This document shows positions 1 through 12,317 of a stretch of 64,000 nucleotides of DNA, in pieces. This stretch comes from Mycobacterium sp. 1554424.7 (GTDB lineage Bacteria > Actinomycetota > Actinomycetes > Mycobacteriales > Mycobacteriaceae): the NCBI RefSeq assembly GCF_001665295.1, contig NZ_LZSE01000005.1, forward strand, positions 217,727 through 281,726, in the 5' to 3' direction. The position numbers and the translations under genes were made by a program. The stretch's first letter is position 1. Every line of letters starts with the position of its first letter. The notes beneath the pieces are model-generated. The model was not told the origin of the DNA. It did no database searches and was given only the letters and a program-made list of their open reading frames with translations.

Positions 1-768
1 GCCGCGTCCTCCAACCTCGAGGCCCAGCGCCGGTACGGCATTCCCGCCGAGGGCACGTCGGCGCACGCGTTCACCATGCTGCACACGCAGCGCGACGGCC
101 CGGACGAGGTCGCGGCGTTCCGCGCGCAGGTCGACGCGCTGGGCGCCGGCACCACGCTGCTGGTGGACACCTACGACGTGACGGCCGGCGTGGCCAACGC
201 CGTGGCCGCCGCCGGCACCGGGCTCGGCGCCGTGCGCATCGACTCGGGCGAGCTCGGCGTGCTGGCCCGCCAGGTGCGCGAGCAGCTCGACGGGCTGGGG
301 GCCACGCGGACCCGCATCGTGGTGTCCGGCGATCTCGACGAGTTCAGCATCGCCGCCCTGCGCGCCGAGCCGGTCGACAGCTACGGCGTCGGCACCTCGC
401 TGGTGACCGGCTCCGGCGCGCCCACCGCGAGCATGGTCTACAAGCTGGTCGAGGTGGACGGCATGCCCGTGCAAAAGCGAAGCAGCCACAAGGAATCCCG
501 GGGCGGCCGCAAGGAGGCGCTGCGGCTGGCCCGCCCGACGGGGACTATCACCGAGGAGGTGGTGTACCCGGCGGGCCGCCCGCCGGCGACCACGGAGCCG
601 TGCCGGGCGGTGACGACGCCCCTGGTTCGCGGTGGAGAGGCGGTGTTCGACGCGGACCTGTCGGCGGCGCGGGAGCTGGTGGCCTCGGGATTGCGCAGCC
701 TGCCGTGGGAGGGGCTGAACCTGTCGCACGGCGAGCCCGCGATCCCGACGACGCAGATCCGGACCTGA
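1..768 (+). CDS. pncB: Nicotinate phosphoribosyltransferase, C-terminal part (5' end outside window)
   Basis: The enzyme joins nicotinate to PRPP to give nicotinate mononucleotide, the entry step of NAD salvage, in the cytosol. The reading frame is open from base 1, and the first in-window codons (AASSNLEAQRRYGIP, then EGTSAHAFTM) already belong to the conserved core, so the gene is cut by the window edge rather than starting at the ATG at 76. The remainder holds the family's VDTYD segment and an RIDSGELG-type phosphate-binding stretch, followed by VSGDLDE. The stop at 766-768 lies 10 bases before dinG on the same strand. The pncB-dinG pairing matches the M. tuberculosis Rv1330c-Rv1329c neighbourhood. 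Family assignment is firm; the paralogue (pncB1 rather than pncB2) is inferred from synteny. Confidence 0.93.
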   Translation, partial: AASSNLEAQRRYGIPAEGTSAHAFTMLHTQRDGPDEVAAFRAQVDALGAGTTLLVDTYDVTAGVANAVAAAGTGLGAVRIDSGELGVLARQVREQLDGLGATRTRIVVSGDLDEFSIAALRAEPVDSYGVGTSLVTGSGAPTASMVYKLVEVDGMPVQKRSSHKESRGGRKEALRLARPTGTITEEVVYPAGRPPATTEPCRAVTTPLVRGGEAVFDADLSAARELVASGLRSLPWEGLNLSHGEPAIPTTQIRT

Positions 769-778
769 GAGCGAGGGA

Positions 779-2788
779 ATGACCACGTCCGACGTGTCCG
801 TGTCCGCGTTGCTCGCCGTCGCCGTGGCCGCGCTCGGCGGCAGCGAGCGCCGCGGCCAGGTGGAGATGGCCGCCGCCGTCGAGCGGGCCTTCGAAACCGG
901 CGAGCACCTCGTCGTGCAGGCCGGCACCGGGACCGGCAAGTCGCTGGCCTACCTGGTGCCCGCGATCGTGCGCGCGGTGACCGACGACGCACCCGTCGTC
1001 GTGTCGACGGCCACGATCGCGCTGCAGCGTCAGCTCGTGGATCGCGACCTGCCCCGGCTGGCCGATTCGCTCGCCGACGCGCTGCCGCGCCGGCCCCGCT
1101 TCGCGTTGCTGAAGGGCCGGCGAAACTACTTGTGCCTGAACAAGATCCACAACGGCGCCGCGGCCGGCGACTCGGACGACGAGCGGCCGCAGGAAGAGCT
1201 TTTCGATCCGGTGGCGGTCAGCGCGCTCGGACGCGACGTGCAACGGCTCACCGCCTGGGCGTCGACGACCGAATCGGGCGACCGCGACGACCTGAAGCCC
1301 GGCGTTCCGGACCGATCGTGGTCGCAGGTCAGCGTCTCGGCCCGGGAATGCCTGGGGGTGGCGCGCTGCCCGTTCGGCGCCGAGTGCTTCTCCGAGCGGG
1401 CGCGCGCGGAGGCCGGCCGGGCCGATGTGGTCGTCACCAATCACGCGCTGCTGGCCATCGACGCCGTCGCGGAATCGGCGGTGCTGCCCGAGCACGCGCT
1501 GCTGGTGGTCGACGAGGCGCACGAGCTGGTCGACCGGGTGACGTCGGTGGCCACCGCGGAGCTGACGTCGGCCGGCCTGGGCGTCGCCGCGCGGCGCATC
1601 GCCCGGCTGGTGGATCCCGAACTGGTCCAGCGGCTGGAGGCGACGACCGCCAACTTCGCCGCGGCCATCCACGACGGCACGCCGGGCCGCATCGACCGCC
1701 TCGACGACGAGATGGCGACCTACCTGGCGGCGCTGCGCGACGTGGCCACCGCGGCGCGGTCGGCCATCGACAGCACCAGCGACAGCAAGGCGGCGTCGGC
1801 GCGCGCCGAAGCCGTTGCGGCGCTGAGCGAGATCTCCGACACCGCGTCGCGGATCCTGACGTCGTTCACCCCGCCGATCCCGGATCGCACCGACGTGGTC
1901 TGGCTCGATCACGAGGACAACCGGGGTTCGGTGCGGCCGGTGTTGCGGGTGGCGCCGCTGTCGGTCGCCGGCTTGCTGCGCAGCGAGGTGTTTTCACGCT
2001 CGACGACGGTGTTGACGTCGGCGACGCTGGCGATCGGCGGCTCGTTCGACGCGATGGCGGCGGCCTGGGGGCTGGCCGCAACGGACTCCGAGGAGCCGGC
2101 GGCCTGGCGCGGGCTCGACGTGGGCTCGCCGTTCGAGCACGCCAAGGCGGGGATCCTGTACGTGGCCGCCCATCTGCCGCCGCCCGGGCGCGACGGCACC
2201 GGCTCGGCGGAGCAGCTGACCGAGATCGCCGAGCTCGTCACCGCCGCCGGCGGGCGCACCCTGGGGTTGTTCTCGTCGATGCGCGCCGCCCGGGCCGCCG
2301 CGGAGGCCATGCGCGGGCGGCTGTCGACGCCGGTGTTGTGCCAGGGTGACGACAGCACCTCGGCGCTGGTCGAGCAGTTCGCCGCCGACGAGGAGACCTC
2401 GCTGTTCGGCACCCTGTCGCTATGGCAGGGCGTCGACGTGCCGGGGCCGTCGCTGTCGCTGGTGCTGATCGACCGCATCCCGTTCCCGCGGCCCGACGAC
2501 CCGCTGCTGGGCGCGCGGCAGCGCGCGGTGGCCGCGCGCGGTGGCAACGGCTTCATGGCCGTCGCCGCCAACCACGCCGCGCTGCTGCTGGCGCAGGGGT
2601 CGGGACGGCTGCTGCGGCGGGTGAGCGACCGCGGGGTCGTCGCGGTCCTGGACTCCCGGATGGTGACCGCCGGCTACGGCGGCTACCTGCGTGCGTCGCT
2701 GCCGCCGTTTTGGCAGACCACCAACGCGGCACAGGTCCGCGCGGCCCTGGAGCGGCTGCGCACCACCGCGGAGGTCAAGCCAGCGTGA
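779..2788 (+). CDS. dinG: DinG-family ATP-dependent DNA helicase
   Basis: A 669-residue superfamily 2 helicase of the DinG/XPD type, expected to unwind 5'-tailed DNA, forks and R-loops. Walker A is visible as QAGTGTGKS near residue 43 and the DEAH box as VDEAHE near residue 243. Between them lie cysteines in RNYLCLNK and ECLGVARCPFGAEC, spaced like the four ligands of the XPD/DinG iron-sulphur cluster. The C-terminal half has the motif V/VI region (LFGTLSLWQGVD and QGSGRLLRR). The ATG at 779 follows gaggg at a normal distance. The stop overlaps the convergent glgP stop by 14 bases. Its position beside pncB and glgP matches Rv1329c. Confidence 0.93.
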   Translation: MTTSDVSVSALLAVAVAALGGSERRGQVEMAAAVERAFETGEHLVVQAGTGTGKSLAYLVPAIVRAVTDDAPVVVSTATIALQRQLVDRDLPRLADSLADALPRRPRFALLKGRRNYLCLNKIHNGAAAGDSDDERPQEELFDPVAVSALGRDVQRLTAWASTTESGDRDDLKPGVPDRSWSQVSVSARECLGVARCPFGAECFSERARAEAGRADVVVTNHALLAIDAVAESAVLPEHALLVVDEAHELVDRVTSVATAELTSAGLGVAARRIARLVDPELVQRLEATTANFAAAIHDGTPGRIDRLDDEMATYLAALRDVATAARSAIDSTSDSKAASARAEAVAALSEISDTASRILTSFTPPIPDRTDVVWLDHEDNRGSVRPVLRVAPLSVAGLLRSEVFSRSTTVLTSATLAIGGSFDAMAAAWGLAATDSEEPAAWRGLDVGSPFEHAKAGILYVAAHLPPPGRDGTGSAEQLTEIAELVTAAGGRTLGLFSSMRAARAAAEAMRGRLSTPVLCQGDDSTSALVEQFAADEETSLFGTLSLWQGVDVPGPSLSLVLIDRIPFPRPDDPLLGARQRAVAARGGNGFMAVAANHAALLLAQGSGRLLRRVSDRGVVAVLDSRMVTAGYGGYLRASLPPFWQTTNAAQVRAALERLRTTAEVKPA

Positions 2789-5411
2789 CCAGGCCCAGCT
2801 CGTTGCTGTCGGCGAGCATCGGGTGCTGGGGCAGCACACGCACGGTGTATCCGACCGCGCCGGCCAGCGGCAGCGGCGTCGTCGTCGAGAACACCTGGTT
2901 GCCGCCCTCGGCGGTGCCCGTGTAGGACATCTCGACGGTGATCGGGTCCAGCAGGGCATCGCTGGCGTCCACCTTGCCCACCACCGCCTGAACGGTGACC
3001 TCGTCGGGCGCCAGCCCGGCCAGCTGCACGGTCGCGGTCAGGGTCAGCTTGGAGCCGAGCACCGGGGTGTCCGGCAGGCCGGTGCTGTCGACGTCGGTGA
3101 TGGTGATCTTGGGCCACGCCTCCTCGACGCGCCGGCGATAGGCGGCCAGCTCGCGCGCCGCGCCGAACTCGCCGCCGTCCTCGTCGGGTGCGACGGTCCT
3201 GCGCAGCGATTCCGCCGCGGGCGTGTAGTACTGCTCGACGTAGTCGCGCACCATGCGGGAGGCCAGCACCTTCGGCCCCAGCGTCTGCAGGGTGTGGCGC
3301 ACCATCTCGATCCACCGCGGCGGCACCCCGTGTTCGTCGCGCTCGTAGAACTTCGGCGCGACCGCTTGTTCCAGCAGGTTGTACAGCGCGCTGGACTCGA
3401 GGTCGTCGCGGCGCGTCTCGTCGGCCACGCCGTCGGCGGACGGTATCTCCCAACCGTTTCCGCCGTCGTACCATTCGTCCCACCAGCCGTCGCGGATGGA
3501 CAGGTTCAGCCCGCCGTTGAGCGCGCTCTTCATCCCCGACGTGCCGCAGGCCTCCAGGGGCCGCAGCGGGTTGTTCAGCCAGACGTCGCAACCCCAATAC
3601 AGCAGCCTGGCCATCGACATGTCGTAATCGGGCAGGAACGCGATCCGGTGCCGCACCTCGGGACGGTCGGCGAAGCGCACCACCTGCTGGATCAGCGCCT
3701 TGCCGCCGTCGTCGGCGGGGTGCGATTTCCCGGCAACGATGAGCTGGATCGGCTTTTCCTCGTCGAGCAGCAGCTGCTCCAGGCGGTCCGGATCGCGCAG
3801 CATCAGCGTCAGCCGCTTGTAGGTCGGCACTCGTCGGGCGAACCCGATCGTCAGCACGTTGGGGTCGAAAGCCGTTGCGATCCAACTCAATTCGGCGTCC
3901 GACGCGCCGCGTTCCAGCCACGAGCGACGCAGCCGCCGCCGGACGTCGTCAACCAGCAGCGCTCGCAGCTGCGACCGGATCCACCACAAGTGCCCGGGAT
4001 CGACCTGCTGAAGTCGCAGCCAGACCCCCGGATCGCTGAACGCCGCCTCGTCCGGCCCGACCAACTCGCGACCCAGCGCCAACCACTGCGGCGCCGCCCA
4101 CGTGCGGGCGTGAACTCCGTTGGTGATCGACCCGATCGGCACCTCGCGTGCGTCGAATCCCGGCCACAGCTCATTGAACATGTCGCGGCTGACCCGCCCG
4201 TGCAGCAAGGAGACACCGTTGGCGCGTTGCGCCAGGCGCAGGCCCATGTGGGCCATGTTGAACTTGGTCGGATCGTCCTCCGCCCCGAGCGCGATGATCC
4301 GCGACGTCGGCACGCCGGGCAGCAATGTGGGCGCGCCCTTGGCGCCGCGCTGCCCGTCGGTCTCGTCGCGATCGGCGAGGCCGTCGTCGAAGTACAGCCG
4401 CACCATCTCGACCGGAAACCGGTCGATCCCGGCGGGCACCGGCGTGTGGGTGGTGAACACGGTGCTGGACCGCACGACGGTCAACGCGGTGTCGAAGTCC
4501 AGCGCCGAATCGGTGATCAGTTCGCGGATGCGTTCGGCCCCGAGGAAGCCGGCGTGACCCTCATTCATGTGCCAGACCTCGGGCGCGGGCAGCCCTTCGA
4601 TGGCGGTGAACGCGCGGATCGCCCGCACCCCGCCGATGCCGGCCAGGATCTCCTGGCGCATCCGATGTTCCTGATCGCCGCCGTAGAGGCGGTCGGTGAC
4701 GCCGCGCAGCTCGTGCTCGTTCTCCGGGACGTCGGAATCCAGCAGCAGCAGCGGGACGCGCCCCACCTGCGCGACCCAGACTCGCGCGTGCAGCTGCGCC
4801 GAGTCGGGGAGCATCAGCTCCACCAGCACGGGATCGCCCGTCGAATCGGTGAGCAGCCGCAAGGGCAGCCCCTGCGGGTCCAGCGACGGATACGTCTCGT
4901 TCTGCCAGCCGTCCGCGGTCAGCGACTGCCGGAAGTACCCGGAGCGGTAATAGAGGCCCACCGCGATCAACGGGACGCCCAGATCGGACGCCGACTTGAG
5001 GTGATCGCCGGCGAGGATCCCCAAGCCGCCGGAGTAGTTGGGCAGCACCTCGGCCACGCCGAACTCCATCGAGAAGTACGCGACCGCGGCCGGCATCGGG
5101 ACGCCCTCGCGCTGACGCTGCTGATACCAGAGCGGACGGCTCAGGTAATCGTTCAACTCGGCGGACAGCTCATCGAGCCGGCCCAGGAACGCTTCGTCGA
5201 TCGCCAATTCGTCGAGCCGCGCCGGGCTCACCGCGCCGAGCAACGCCACCGGATCGCTGCCGGAGCGCGCCCACAGCTGCGGGTCGATGGTTGCGAACAG
5301 GTCTTGGGTGGGCCTGTCCCACGACCACCGCAGGTTGGTCGAAAGCTGATCCAGCGCGGCGAGACGCTCGGGCAAATGAGCACGGACGGTAAAGCGGCGA
5401 AGGGCTTTCAC
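2775..5411 (-). CDS. glgP: Glycogen/maltodextrin phosphorylase
   Basis: An 878-residue GT35 phosphorylase that releases glucose-1-phosphate from alpha-1,4-glucan using pyridoxal phosphate. The PLP-lysine region reads [15 protein letters not shown], followed by [12 protein letters not shown]. The N-terminal DUF3417-type segment ([14 protein letters not shown]) marks the short actinobacterial/archaeal-type AlgP group rather than the E. coli MalP type. The start is GTG at 5409-5411. It is divergent from glgE-glgB, so breakdown and GlgE/GlgB glucan building share one intergenic control region. It corresponds to Rv1328. The dense open frame on the opposite strand (2691-5429) is a GC-rich shadow. 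Confidence 0.95.
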   Translation of the reverse strand: MKALRRFTVRAHLPERLAALDQLSTNLRWSWDRPTQDLFATIDPQLWARSGSDPVALLGAVSPARLDELAIDEAFLGRLDELSAELNDYLSRPLWYQQRQREGVPMPAAVAYFSMEFGVAEVLPNYSGGLGILAGDHLKSASDLGVPLIAVGLYYRSGYFRQSLTADGWQNETYPSLDPQGLPLRLLTDSTGDPVLVELMLPDSAQLHARVWVAQVGRVPLLLLDSDVPENEHELRGVTDRLYGGDQEHRMRQEILAGIGGVRAIRAFTAIEGLPAPEVWHMNEGHAGFLGAERIRELITDSALDFDTALTVVRSSTVFTTHTPVPAGIDRFPVEMVRLYFDDGLADRDETDGQRGAKGAPTLLPGVPTSRIIALGAEDDPTKFNMAHMGLRLAQRANGVSLLHGRVSRDMFNELWPGFDAREVPIGSITNGVHARTWAAPQWLALGRELVGPDEAAFSDPGVWLRLQQVDPGHLWWIRSQLRALLVDDVRRRLRRSWLERGASDAELSWIATAFDPNVLTIGFARRVPTYKRLTLMLRDPDRLEQLLLDEEKPIQLIVAGKSHPADDGGKALIQQVVRFADRPEVRHRIAFLPDYDMSMARLLYWGCDVWLNNPLRPLEACGTSGMKSALNGGLNLSIRDGWWDEWYDGGNGWEIPSADGVADETRRDDLESSALYNLLEQAVAPKFYERDEHGVPPRWIEMVRHTLQTLGPKVLASRMVRDYVEQYYTPAAESLRRTVAPDEDGGEFGAARELAAYRRRVEEAWPKITITDVDSTGLPDTPVLGSKLTLTATVQLAGLAPDEVTVQAVVGKVDASDALLDPITVEMSYTGTAEGGNQVFSTTTPLPLAGAVGYTVRVLPQHPMLADSNELGLVTLA

Positions 5412-5638
5412 ACGTCATTACCTTACTGAGGATTGCGCCGCTCGCAGGTCCAGCGAGTTACCGTTTGGCTTCGACGGTGTGTGATCGCCCACTAGGGTGG
5501 GTATCGGTTAGTTATTGGGGCGCAACGATGCACCCCGCCCGAGGAAGTCCCCACGACAGGAAGATTCCGGAGACGCGAGGCATTCCGCGCACGGAGCACC
5601 GAGCGGTTTGGCCGCACACAAATCGGAATGGAGTGGTT
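5412..5638. promoter_or_regulatory. Divergent glgP / glgE control region
   Basis: About 227 bases separate the glgP GTG from the preferred glgE GTG. An in-frame ATG at 5465 and another at 5528 could extend glgE upstream. The predicted residues between them and 5639 are not those I recall at the N-terminus of mycobacterial GlgE, so I treat the stretch as regulatory. An imperfect palindromic run (cccactagggtggg, 5488-5501) lies in the middle and could be an operator or a hairpin in the leader. No promoter is clear enough to place. Confidence 0.4.
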
Positions 5639-7732
5639 GTGCCCGGTCGTGTCGAGATCGACAACGTCCAACCCGTCATCTCCTGCGGTACGTACCCCGC
5701 CAAGGCGGTGGTCGGTGAGATGGTCCCGGTCAGCGCCGCGGTGTGGCGCGAAGGCCACGAGGCGGTCGCGGCGACCCTGGTCGTGCGCTACCTCGGGCCG
5801 CGCTACCCGCAGGTGACCGAAACCCGGCGGATCAAGGCGGTTCAGGCTCCTGAACGGCCCGTAGCCGCGGTGGACGGCAAGGCCGCCGAGCAGCGGATCA
5901 AGCCGCAGCTGCTTCCGATGACGGAGGGCCAGGAACCGTACGTCTTCCACGGGGTGTTCACCCCGGACCGGGTCGGGCTGTGGACCTTCCGCGTCGACGG
6001 CTGGGGTGACCCGATTCACTCGTGGCGGCACGGGGTGGTCGCCAAGCTGGACGCCGGCCAGAGTGCGACGGAGCTGTCCAACGACCTGCTGGTGGGGGCC
6101 ACGCTGTTCGAGCGTGCCGCCATGGGTGTGCCGCGGGCGCGGCGCGATCCGCTGCTGGCGGCGGCCGAGGCGCTGCGGACGCCCGGGGACGCGGTCACCC
6201 GCACCGCACTGGCGTTGGCTCCCGAGATCGAGGAACTCCTGGCGGAGTATCCGTTGCGGGACCTGGTCACCCGCGGCGAGCAGTACGGGGTGTGGGTGGA
6301 CCGGCCGCTGGCCCGCTTCGGCGCCTGGTACGAGATGTTTCCGCGCTCGACGGGTGGCTGGGACGCGAACGGCAAGCCCGTGCACGGCACCTTCGCCACG
6401 GCGGCCGCCGACCTCCCCCGGATCGCGGACATGGGGTTCGACGTCGTCTACCTCCCGCCGATTCACCCGATCGGGAAGGTACATCGCAAGGGCCGCAACA
6501 ACTCCCCCACCGCCGCGCCCGGTGACGTGGGGTCTCCGTGGGCGATCGGCAGCGACGAGGGCGGCCACGACGCGATCCACCCGGACCTGGGCACGATCGA
6601 GGACTTCGACGACTTCGTCTCGGCCGCAAACGATCTGGGCATGGAGGTGGCGCTGGACCTGGCGCTGCAATGCGCACCCGATCATCCGTGGGCCCGCGAA
6701 CACCGGCAGTGGTTCACCGAATTGCCCGATGGGACCATCGCCTACGCGGAGAACCCGCCAAAGAAGTACCAGGACATCTATCCGATCAACTTCGACAACG
6801 ACCCGGCGGGTCTCTACGACGAGGTGCTGCGGGTCGTCCGGCACTGGGTCGACCACGGCATCAAGGTCTTTCGCGTCGACAATCCACACACCAAGCCGCC
6901 CGACTTCTGGGCCTGGCTGATCGGTCAGGTCAAGGACGCCGACCCCGACGTGCTGTTCCTGTCCGAGGCCTTCACGCCGCCGGCCCGCCAGTACGGCCTG
7001 GCCAAGCTCGGCTTCACGCAGTCCTACAGCTACTTCACCTGGCGGACGGCCAAGTGGGAGCTCACGGAATTCGGCAGCGACATTGCCGCCCTGGCCGACT
7101 TTCGCCGGCCGAACCTGTTCGTCAACACCCCCGACATCCTGCACGCGGTGCTGCAACACCACGGCCCCGGCATGTTCGCCATCCGCGCGGTGCTGGCCGC
7201 GACCATGGGCCCCGCCTGGGGGGTGTACTCGGGTTACGAACTGTTCGAACACCGCGCGGTGCGGGAGGGCAGCGAGGAATACCTGGACTCCGAGAAGTAC
7301 GAATTGCGTCCGCGCGACTATGCGCGCGCGCGGGCCGAAGGCCGATCGCTCGAGCCGTTCATCAAGCGGCTCAATATGATTCGCCGCCTGCACCCCGCGC
7401 TGCAGCAGCTGCGCACCATCCATTTCCACGGCGTGGACAACGACGCGCTGCTGGCCTACAGCAAGTTCGATCCGCACACCGGCGACTGCGTCCTGGTGGT
7501 GGTCACGCTCAACGCGTTCGGGCCCGAGGAAGCGACCCTGTGGTTGGACATGGCGGCATTGGGTATGGAACCTTATGAGCGCTTTTGGGTGCGCGACGAG
7601 CTCAGCGGTCAGGAATTTCAGTGGGGGCAATCCAATTACATTCGCCTCGACCCCGGGCAGGCGGTCGCACACATCATCAACATGCCGCTCATACCGTACG
7701 AATCGCGGATCACGCTTTTGCGTAGGAGGTGA
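5639..7732 (+). CDS. glgE: Alpha-1,4-glucan:maltose-1-phosphate maltosyltransferase GlgE
   Basis: GlgE extends alpha-1,4-glucan with maltose units from maltose-1-phosphate, linking trehalose metabolism to intracellular glucan and capsule. It is a GH13_3 enzyme: an N-terminal beta domain ([13 protein letters not shown], then [19 protein letters not shown]), then the barrel with [11 protein letters not shown] holding the nucleophile aspartate and LFLSEAF holding the acid/base glutamate. I chose the GTG at 5639 because a GGAG (5630-5633) sits five bases upstream and the following VPGRVEIDN matches the start region I recall for M. tuberculosis GlgE (about 700 residues). The ATGs at 5528 and 5465 are alternatives. 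glgB follows after six bases behind taggaggtga, so the two are co-transcribed. Essential in M. tuberculosis (established knowledge). Confidence 0.93.
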   Translation: MPGRVEIDNVQPVISCGTYPAKAVVGEMVPVSAAVWREGHEAVAATLVVRYLGPRYPQVTETRRIKAVQAPERPVAAVDGKAAEQRIKPQLLPMTEGQEPYVFHGVFTPDRVGLWTFRVDGWGDPIHSWRHGVVAKLDAGQSATELSNDLLVGATLFERAAMGVPRARRDPLLAAAEALRTPGDAVTRTALALAPEIEELLAEYPLRDLVTRGEQYGVWVDRPLARFGAWYEMFPRSTGGWDANGKPVHGTFATAAADLPRIADMGFDVVYLPPIHPIGKVHRKGRNNSPTAAPGDVGSPWAIGSDEGGHDAIHPDLGTIEDFDDFVSAANDLGMEVALDLALQCAPDHPWAREHRQWFTELPDGTIAYAENPPKKYQDIYPINFDNDPAGLYDEVLRVVRHWVDHGIKVFRVDNPHTKPPDFWAWLIGQVKDADPDVLFLSEAFTPPARQYGLAKLGFTQSYSYFTWRTAKWELTEFGSDIAALADFRRPNLFVNTPDILHAVLQHHGPGMFAIRAVLAATMGPAWGVYSGYELFEHRAVREGSEEYLDSEKYELRPRDYARARAEGRSLEPFIKRLNMIRRLHPALQQLRTIHFHGVDNDALLAYSKFDPHTGDCVLVVVTLNAFGPEEATLWLDMAALGMEPYERFWVRDELSGQEFQWGQSNYIRLDPGQAVAHIINMPLIPYESRITLLRRR

Positions 7733-7738
7733 CGGGCC

Positions 7739-9934
<2,196 letters not shown>

Positions 9935-9949
9935 GGCGCGTCCCGCTCG

Positions 9950-10007
9950 CGAGCAGACGCAAAAGCCCCCGAAGCCTCGCGTTTTTGGGGGCTTTTGCGT
10001 CTGCTCG
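9950..10007. terminator. Bidirectional hairpin terminator between glgB and the convergent thioredoxin gene
   Basis: Two perfectly complementary 21-base arms (9950-9970 and 9987-10007) flank a 16-base spacer. The arms carry a run of five C/G next to an AAAA/TTTT block, so the structure reads the same from either strand and can end both convergent units. The shared core gcagacgcaaaagccccc resembles repeated mycobacterial intergenic terminators that I recall under the name TRIT. That family assignment is from memory and was not checked. Confidence 0.75.
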
Positions 10008-10022
10008 GCAGGGAAACGAAAT

Positions 10023-10922
10023 TCAGTACAGCGCGTTGGCGAGGTTCCGCCGGCCCGCGATCACCTCGGGGTCGGCGGGATCGAAAAGCTCGAACAGCTC
10101 GATCAGGCGGGTGCGCACGCGGGTGCGCTCGTCGCCGGATGTGCTGCGCACCAAGGCGGTCAGCCGCGCGAACGCCGCGCTGACATCCTGGTTGAGGATT
10201 TCCACGTCGGCGGCAGCCAACGCGGCCTCGATGTCGCCCGGCGCGGCGTCGGCGACCGCGACGGCGTCGGGCCGTTGCGCCGTTGCGCGCGTGAGGAAGT
10301 CGATCTGACGGATCGCGCCCTTCGCTTCGGCGCTGGCCGGGTTGGCGTCCAGGATCGCCTGATACGACTCCTTGGCGCCGGCGAAGTCGCCGTCCTCGAG
10401 TTGTTGGCGGGCCCGGGCCAGTTCCGGGTCCACTTCCGCTTGCTCCGAACCGCTTGCGCCCCTTAACTTCCCGGCGGTCGCGGACAGCAGCGAGTCCACC
10501 CAGCGGCGCAACTGGTCGGGCGGCTGCACTCCCTGGAAGCTGGACAGCGGCTGCCCGGCGGCCAACGCGACCACGGTCGGGACCGCGTCGACACCGAATA
10601 TCTGGGCCACCCGGGGGGCCACGTCGACGTTGACCGTGGCCAGCGACCACTTGCCGTCGTCCTCGACCGCCAGGGCGGAAAACGTCTCGACGAGCTCGAC
10701 GCACGCGTCACTGCGCGGCGACCACAACACGACCACGACCGGGACCTCGTCGGACCGGACCAGCACTTCGGATTCGAAGTTGGCCTCGGTGACCTCGGTA
10801 CCCCCCGGGGCCGCCGGCCCGCCGGCGGTGGGCGAAGAAGGCTGCTGGGCTCGCTGCTTGAGACCGGAAAGGTCGACCGCACCGGTCAGTGCGGGACCGA
10901 TAGTGGGTCGCGGACGCGTCAC
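10023..10922 (-). CDS. Thioredoxin-fold co-chaperone with TPR-like tail (YbbN/CnoX type)
   Basis: A 299-residue protein with an N-terminal thioredoxin fold (about residues 55-150: VVVVLWSPRSDACVE, later the cis-proline in VDAVPTVVAL) and a C-terminal helical TPR-like part starting ELARARQQLEDGDFAGAKE. The active site is SDAC where classical thioredoxins have CGPC. Only the second cysteine is kept, as in E. coli YbbN (SxxC). That argues for a holdase or mixed-disulphide role rather than a general disulphide reductase. GTG start at 10920-10922. It lies downstream of fadA4 on the same strand and corresponds to Rv1324. A CRP-like site lies upstream at 10999-11014. Confidence 0.85.
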   Translation of the reverse strand: MTRPRPTIGPALTGAVDLSGLKQRAQQPSSPTAGGPAAPGGTEVTEANFESEVLVRSDEVPVVVVLWSPRSDACVELVETFSALAVEDDGKWSLATVNVDVAPRVAQIFGVDAVPTVVALAAGQPLSSFQGVQPPDQLRRWVDSLLSATAGKLRGASGSEQAEVDPELARARQQLEDGDFAGAKESYQAILDANPASAEAKGAIRQIDFLTRATAQRPDAVAVADAAPGDIEAALAAADVEILNQDVSAAFARLTALVRSTSGDERTRVRTRLIELFELFDPADPEVIAGRRNLANALY

Positions 10923-10998
10923 GTCGTCAAGTTTGTCATGCGCGCCGATGGCCGAGCCACCCGGTCACGTCGACGCCAATGCGGCCCTGATCGGGCTT

Positions 10999-11014
10999 TA
11001 TGACCTAAATCACA
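10999..11014 (-). promoter_or_regulatory. Candidate CRP (Rv3676-type) binding site upstream of the thioredoxin gene
   Basis: On the minus strand this reads TGTGATTTAGGTCATA: a perfect TGTGA half-site, a six-base spacer and TCATA, one base from the TCACA half of the mycobacterial CRP consensus. It sits 77-92 bases upstream of the thioredoxin GTG, in a 133-base gap downstream of fadA4. There is no experimental support, and the single mismatch keeps confidence low. Confidence 0.35.
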
Positions 11015-11055
11015 AACCTTCGCGAAGGGCCGACGCCAGCAACGTCCCAGCCGGC

Positions 11056-12237
11056 CTAACCGGCCCGCAATATCAGGGCGTCGCCCTGCCCGCCGGCCCC
11101 ACACAACGCAGCAACGCCGTAGCCCGAGCCGCGGCGGGCCAACTCCAGGGCAACGTGCAGCGTGATCCTGGCGCCCGACATGCCGATCGGGTGCCCGACC
11201 GCGATCGCGCCGCCGTTGACGTTGACGATTTCGGGATCGACGCCCAGCTCACGGGTGGAGGCCAGGGCGACCGCCGCAAACGCCTCGTTGATCTCGACGA
11301 CGTCGAGCTGGTCGACCGAAATCCCCTCGCGGCCGAGCGCTTTCTTGATCGCGTTGGCCGGCTGGGACTGCAGCGTCGAATCCGGGCCGGCCACAACGCC
11401 ATGCGCGCCGATCTCGACCAGCCAGGAAAGCCCCAGCTCCTGCGCTTTCGCCTTGTTCATCACCACGACCGCGGCCGCGCCGTCGGAAATCTGCGACGCC
11501 GAACCGGCCGTGATGGTGCCGTCTTTGCGGAAGGCGGGCTTGAGGCCGGCCAGCGACTCGGCGGTGGTGTTGGCGCGGATGCCCTCGTCCTCGGTGAACT
11601 GCAACGGATCACCCTTGCGCTGCGGGATATTGACCGGCACGACTTCGTCGGTGAACACGCCGTCCTTCCACGCAGCCGCCGCCTTCTGGTGCGACCGCGC
11701 GGCGTACTCGTCCTGCTCGGCGCGGGTGAACTTGTCGAGGTCGTTGCGCTGCTCGGTGAGCGCGCCCATCGGCTGGTCGGTGAACACGTCGTGCAGGCCG
11801 TCGTAGGCCATGTGGTCCAGGACCGTGACGTCGCCGTACTTGTAGCCGGCCCGGCTGTCCATCAGCAAATGCGGCGCCTTGGTCATCGACTCCTGGCCGC
11901 CGGCCACCACGACGTCGAACTCCCCCGCGCGGATGAGCTGGTCGGCCAGCGCGATGGCGTCGATGCCGGACAGGCACATCTTGTTGATGGTCAGCGCCGG
12001 AACGTCCCAGCCGATGCCGGCGGCGACCGCCGCCTGACGGGCCGGCATCTGGCCGGCGCCCGCCGTCAACACCTGACCCATGATCACGTACTCGACCGCA
12101 CTGGCCGGCAAGTTCGCTTTCTCCAGCGCGCCGGCGATCGCGATGGCACCCAGGTCGCTGGCCGAGAAATCCTTCAGCGAACCCATCAACTTGCCGATGG
12201 GCGTCCGCGCTCCAGCAACTATCACCGATGTCGTCAT
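11056..12237 (-). CDS. fadA4: Acetyl-CoA acetyltransferase (thiolase)
   Basis: A 393-residue thiolase that condenses or cleaves acetoacetyl-CoA. The nucleophile cysteine lies in [12 protein letters not shown] near residue 92, and the C-terminal [16 protein letters not shown] and [12 protein letters not shown] blocks carry the catalytic His and the second Cys. The frame is open for 60 codons further upstream, but the residues before [13 protein letters not shown] are arginine-rich read-through. The ATG at 12235-12237 has a strong ccaggaggaaccc ribosome site. It is divergent from the methylmalonyl-CoA epimerase by 80 bases. Corresponds to Rv1323. Confidence 0.93.
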   Translation of the reverse strand: MTTSVIVAGARTPIGKLMGSLKDFSASDLGAIAIAGALEKANLPASAVEYVIMGQVLTAGAGQMPARQAAVAAGIGWDVPALTINKMCLSGIDAIALADQLIRAGEFDVVVAGGQESMTKAPHLLMDSRAGYKYGDVTVLDHMAYDGLHDVFTDQPMGALTEQRNDLDKFTRAEQDEYAARSHQKAAAAWKDGVFTDEVVPVNIPQRKGDPLQFTEDEGIRANTTAESLAGLKPAFRKDGTITAGSASQISDGAAAVVVMNKAKAQELGLSWLVEIGAHGVVAGPDSTLQSQPANAIKKALGREGISVDQLDVVEINEAFAAVALASTRELGVDPEIVNVNGGAIAVGHPIGMSGARITLHVALELARRGSGYGVAALCGAGGQGDALILRAG

Positions 12238-12317
12238 GGGTTCCTCCTGGGCGTGCACAAAAGCCGTTTCCGCTACCTGGAGAAGCGGAATCTTTGCCGC
12301 CACGTTACCGTGGTGAG

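Noticed and set aside
2691-5429. 912-codon open frame opposite glgP
   Set aside because: It mirrors glgP exactly, is rich in Arg, Gln and His with no domain pattern, and arises from GC-biased third positions. The same applies to the long frames opposite glgE, atpD, atpA, rho, hom/lysA and argS.
5465-5638. N-terminal extension of glgE from the ATG at 5465 or 5528
   Set aside because: Residues encoded here do not resemble GlgE N-termini, and the stretch is needed as the divergent promoter region. A GGAG-preceded GTG at 5639 fits better.
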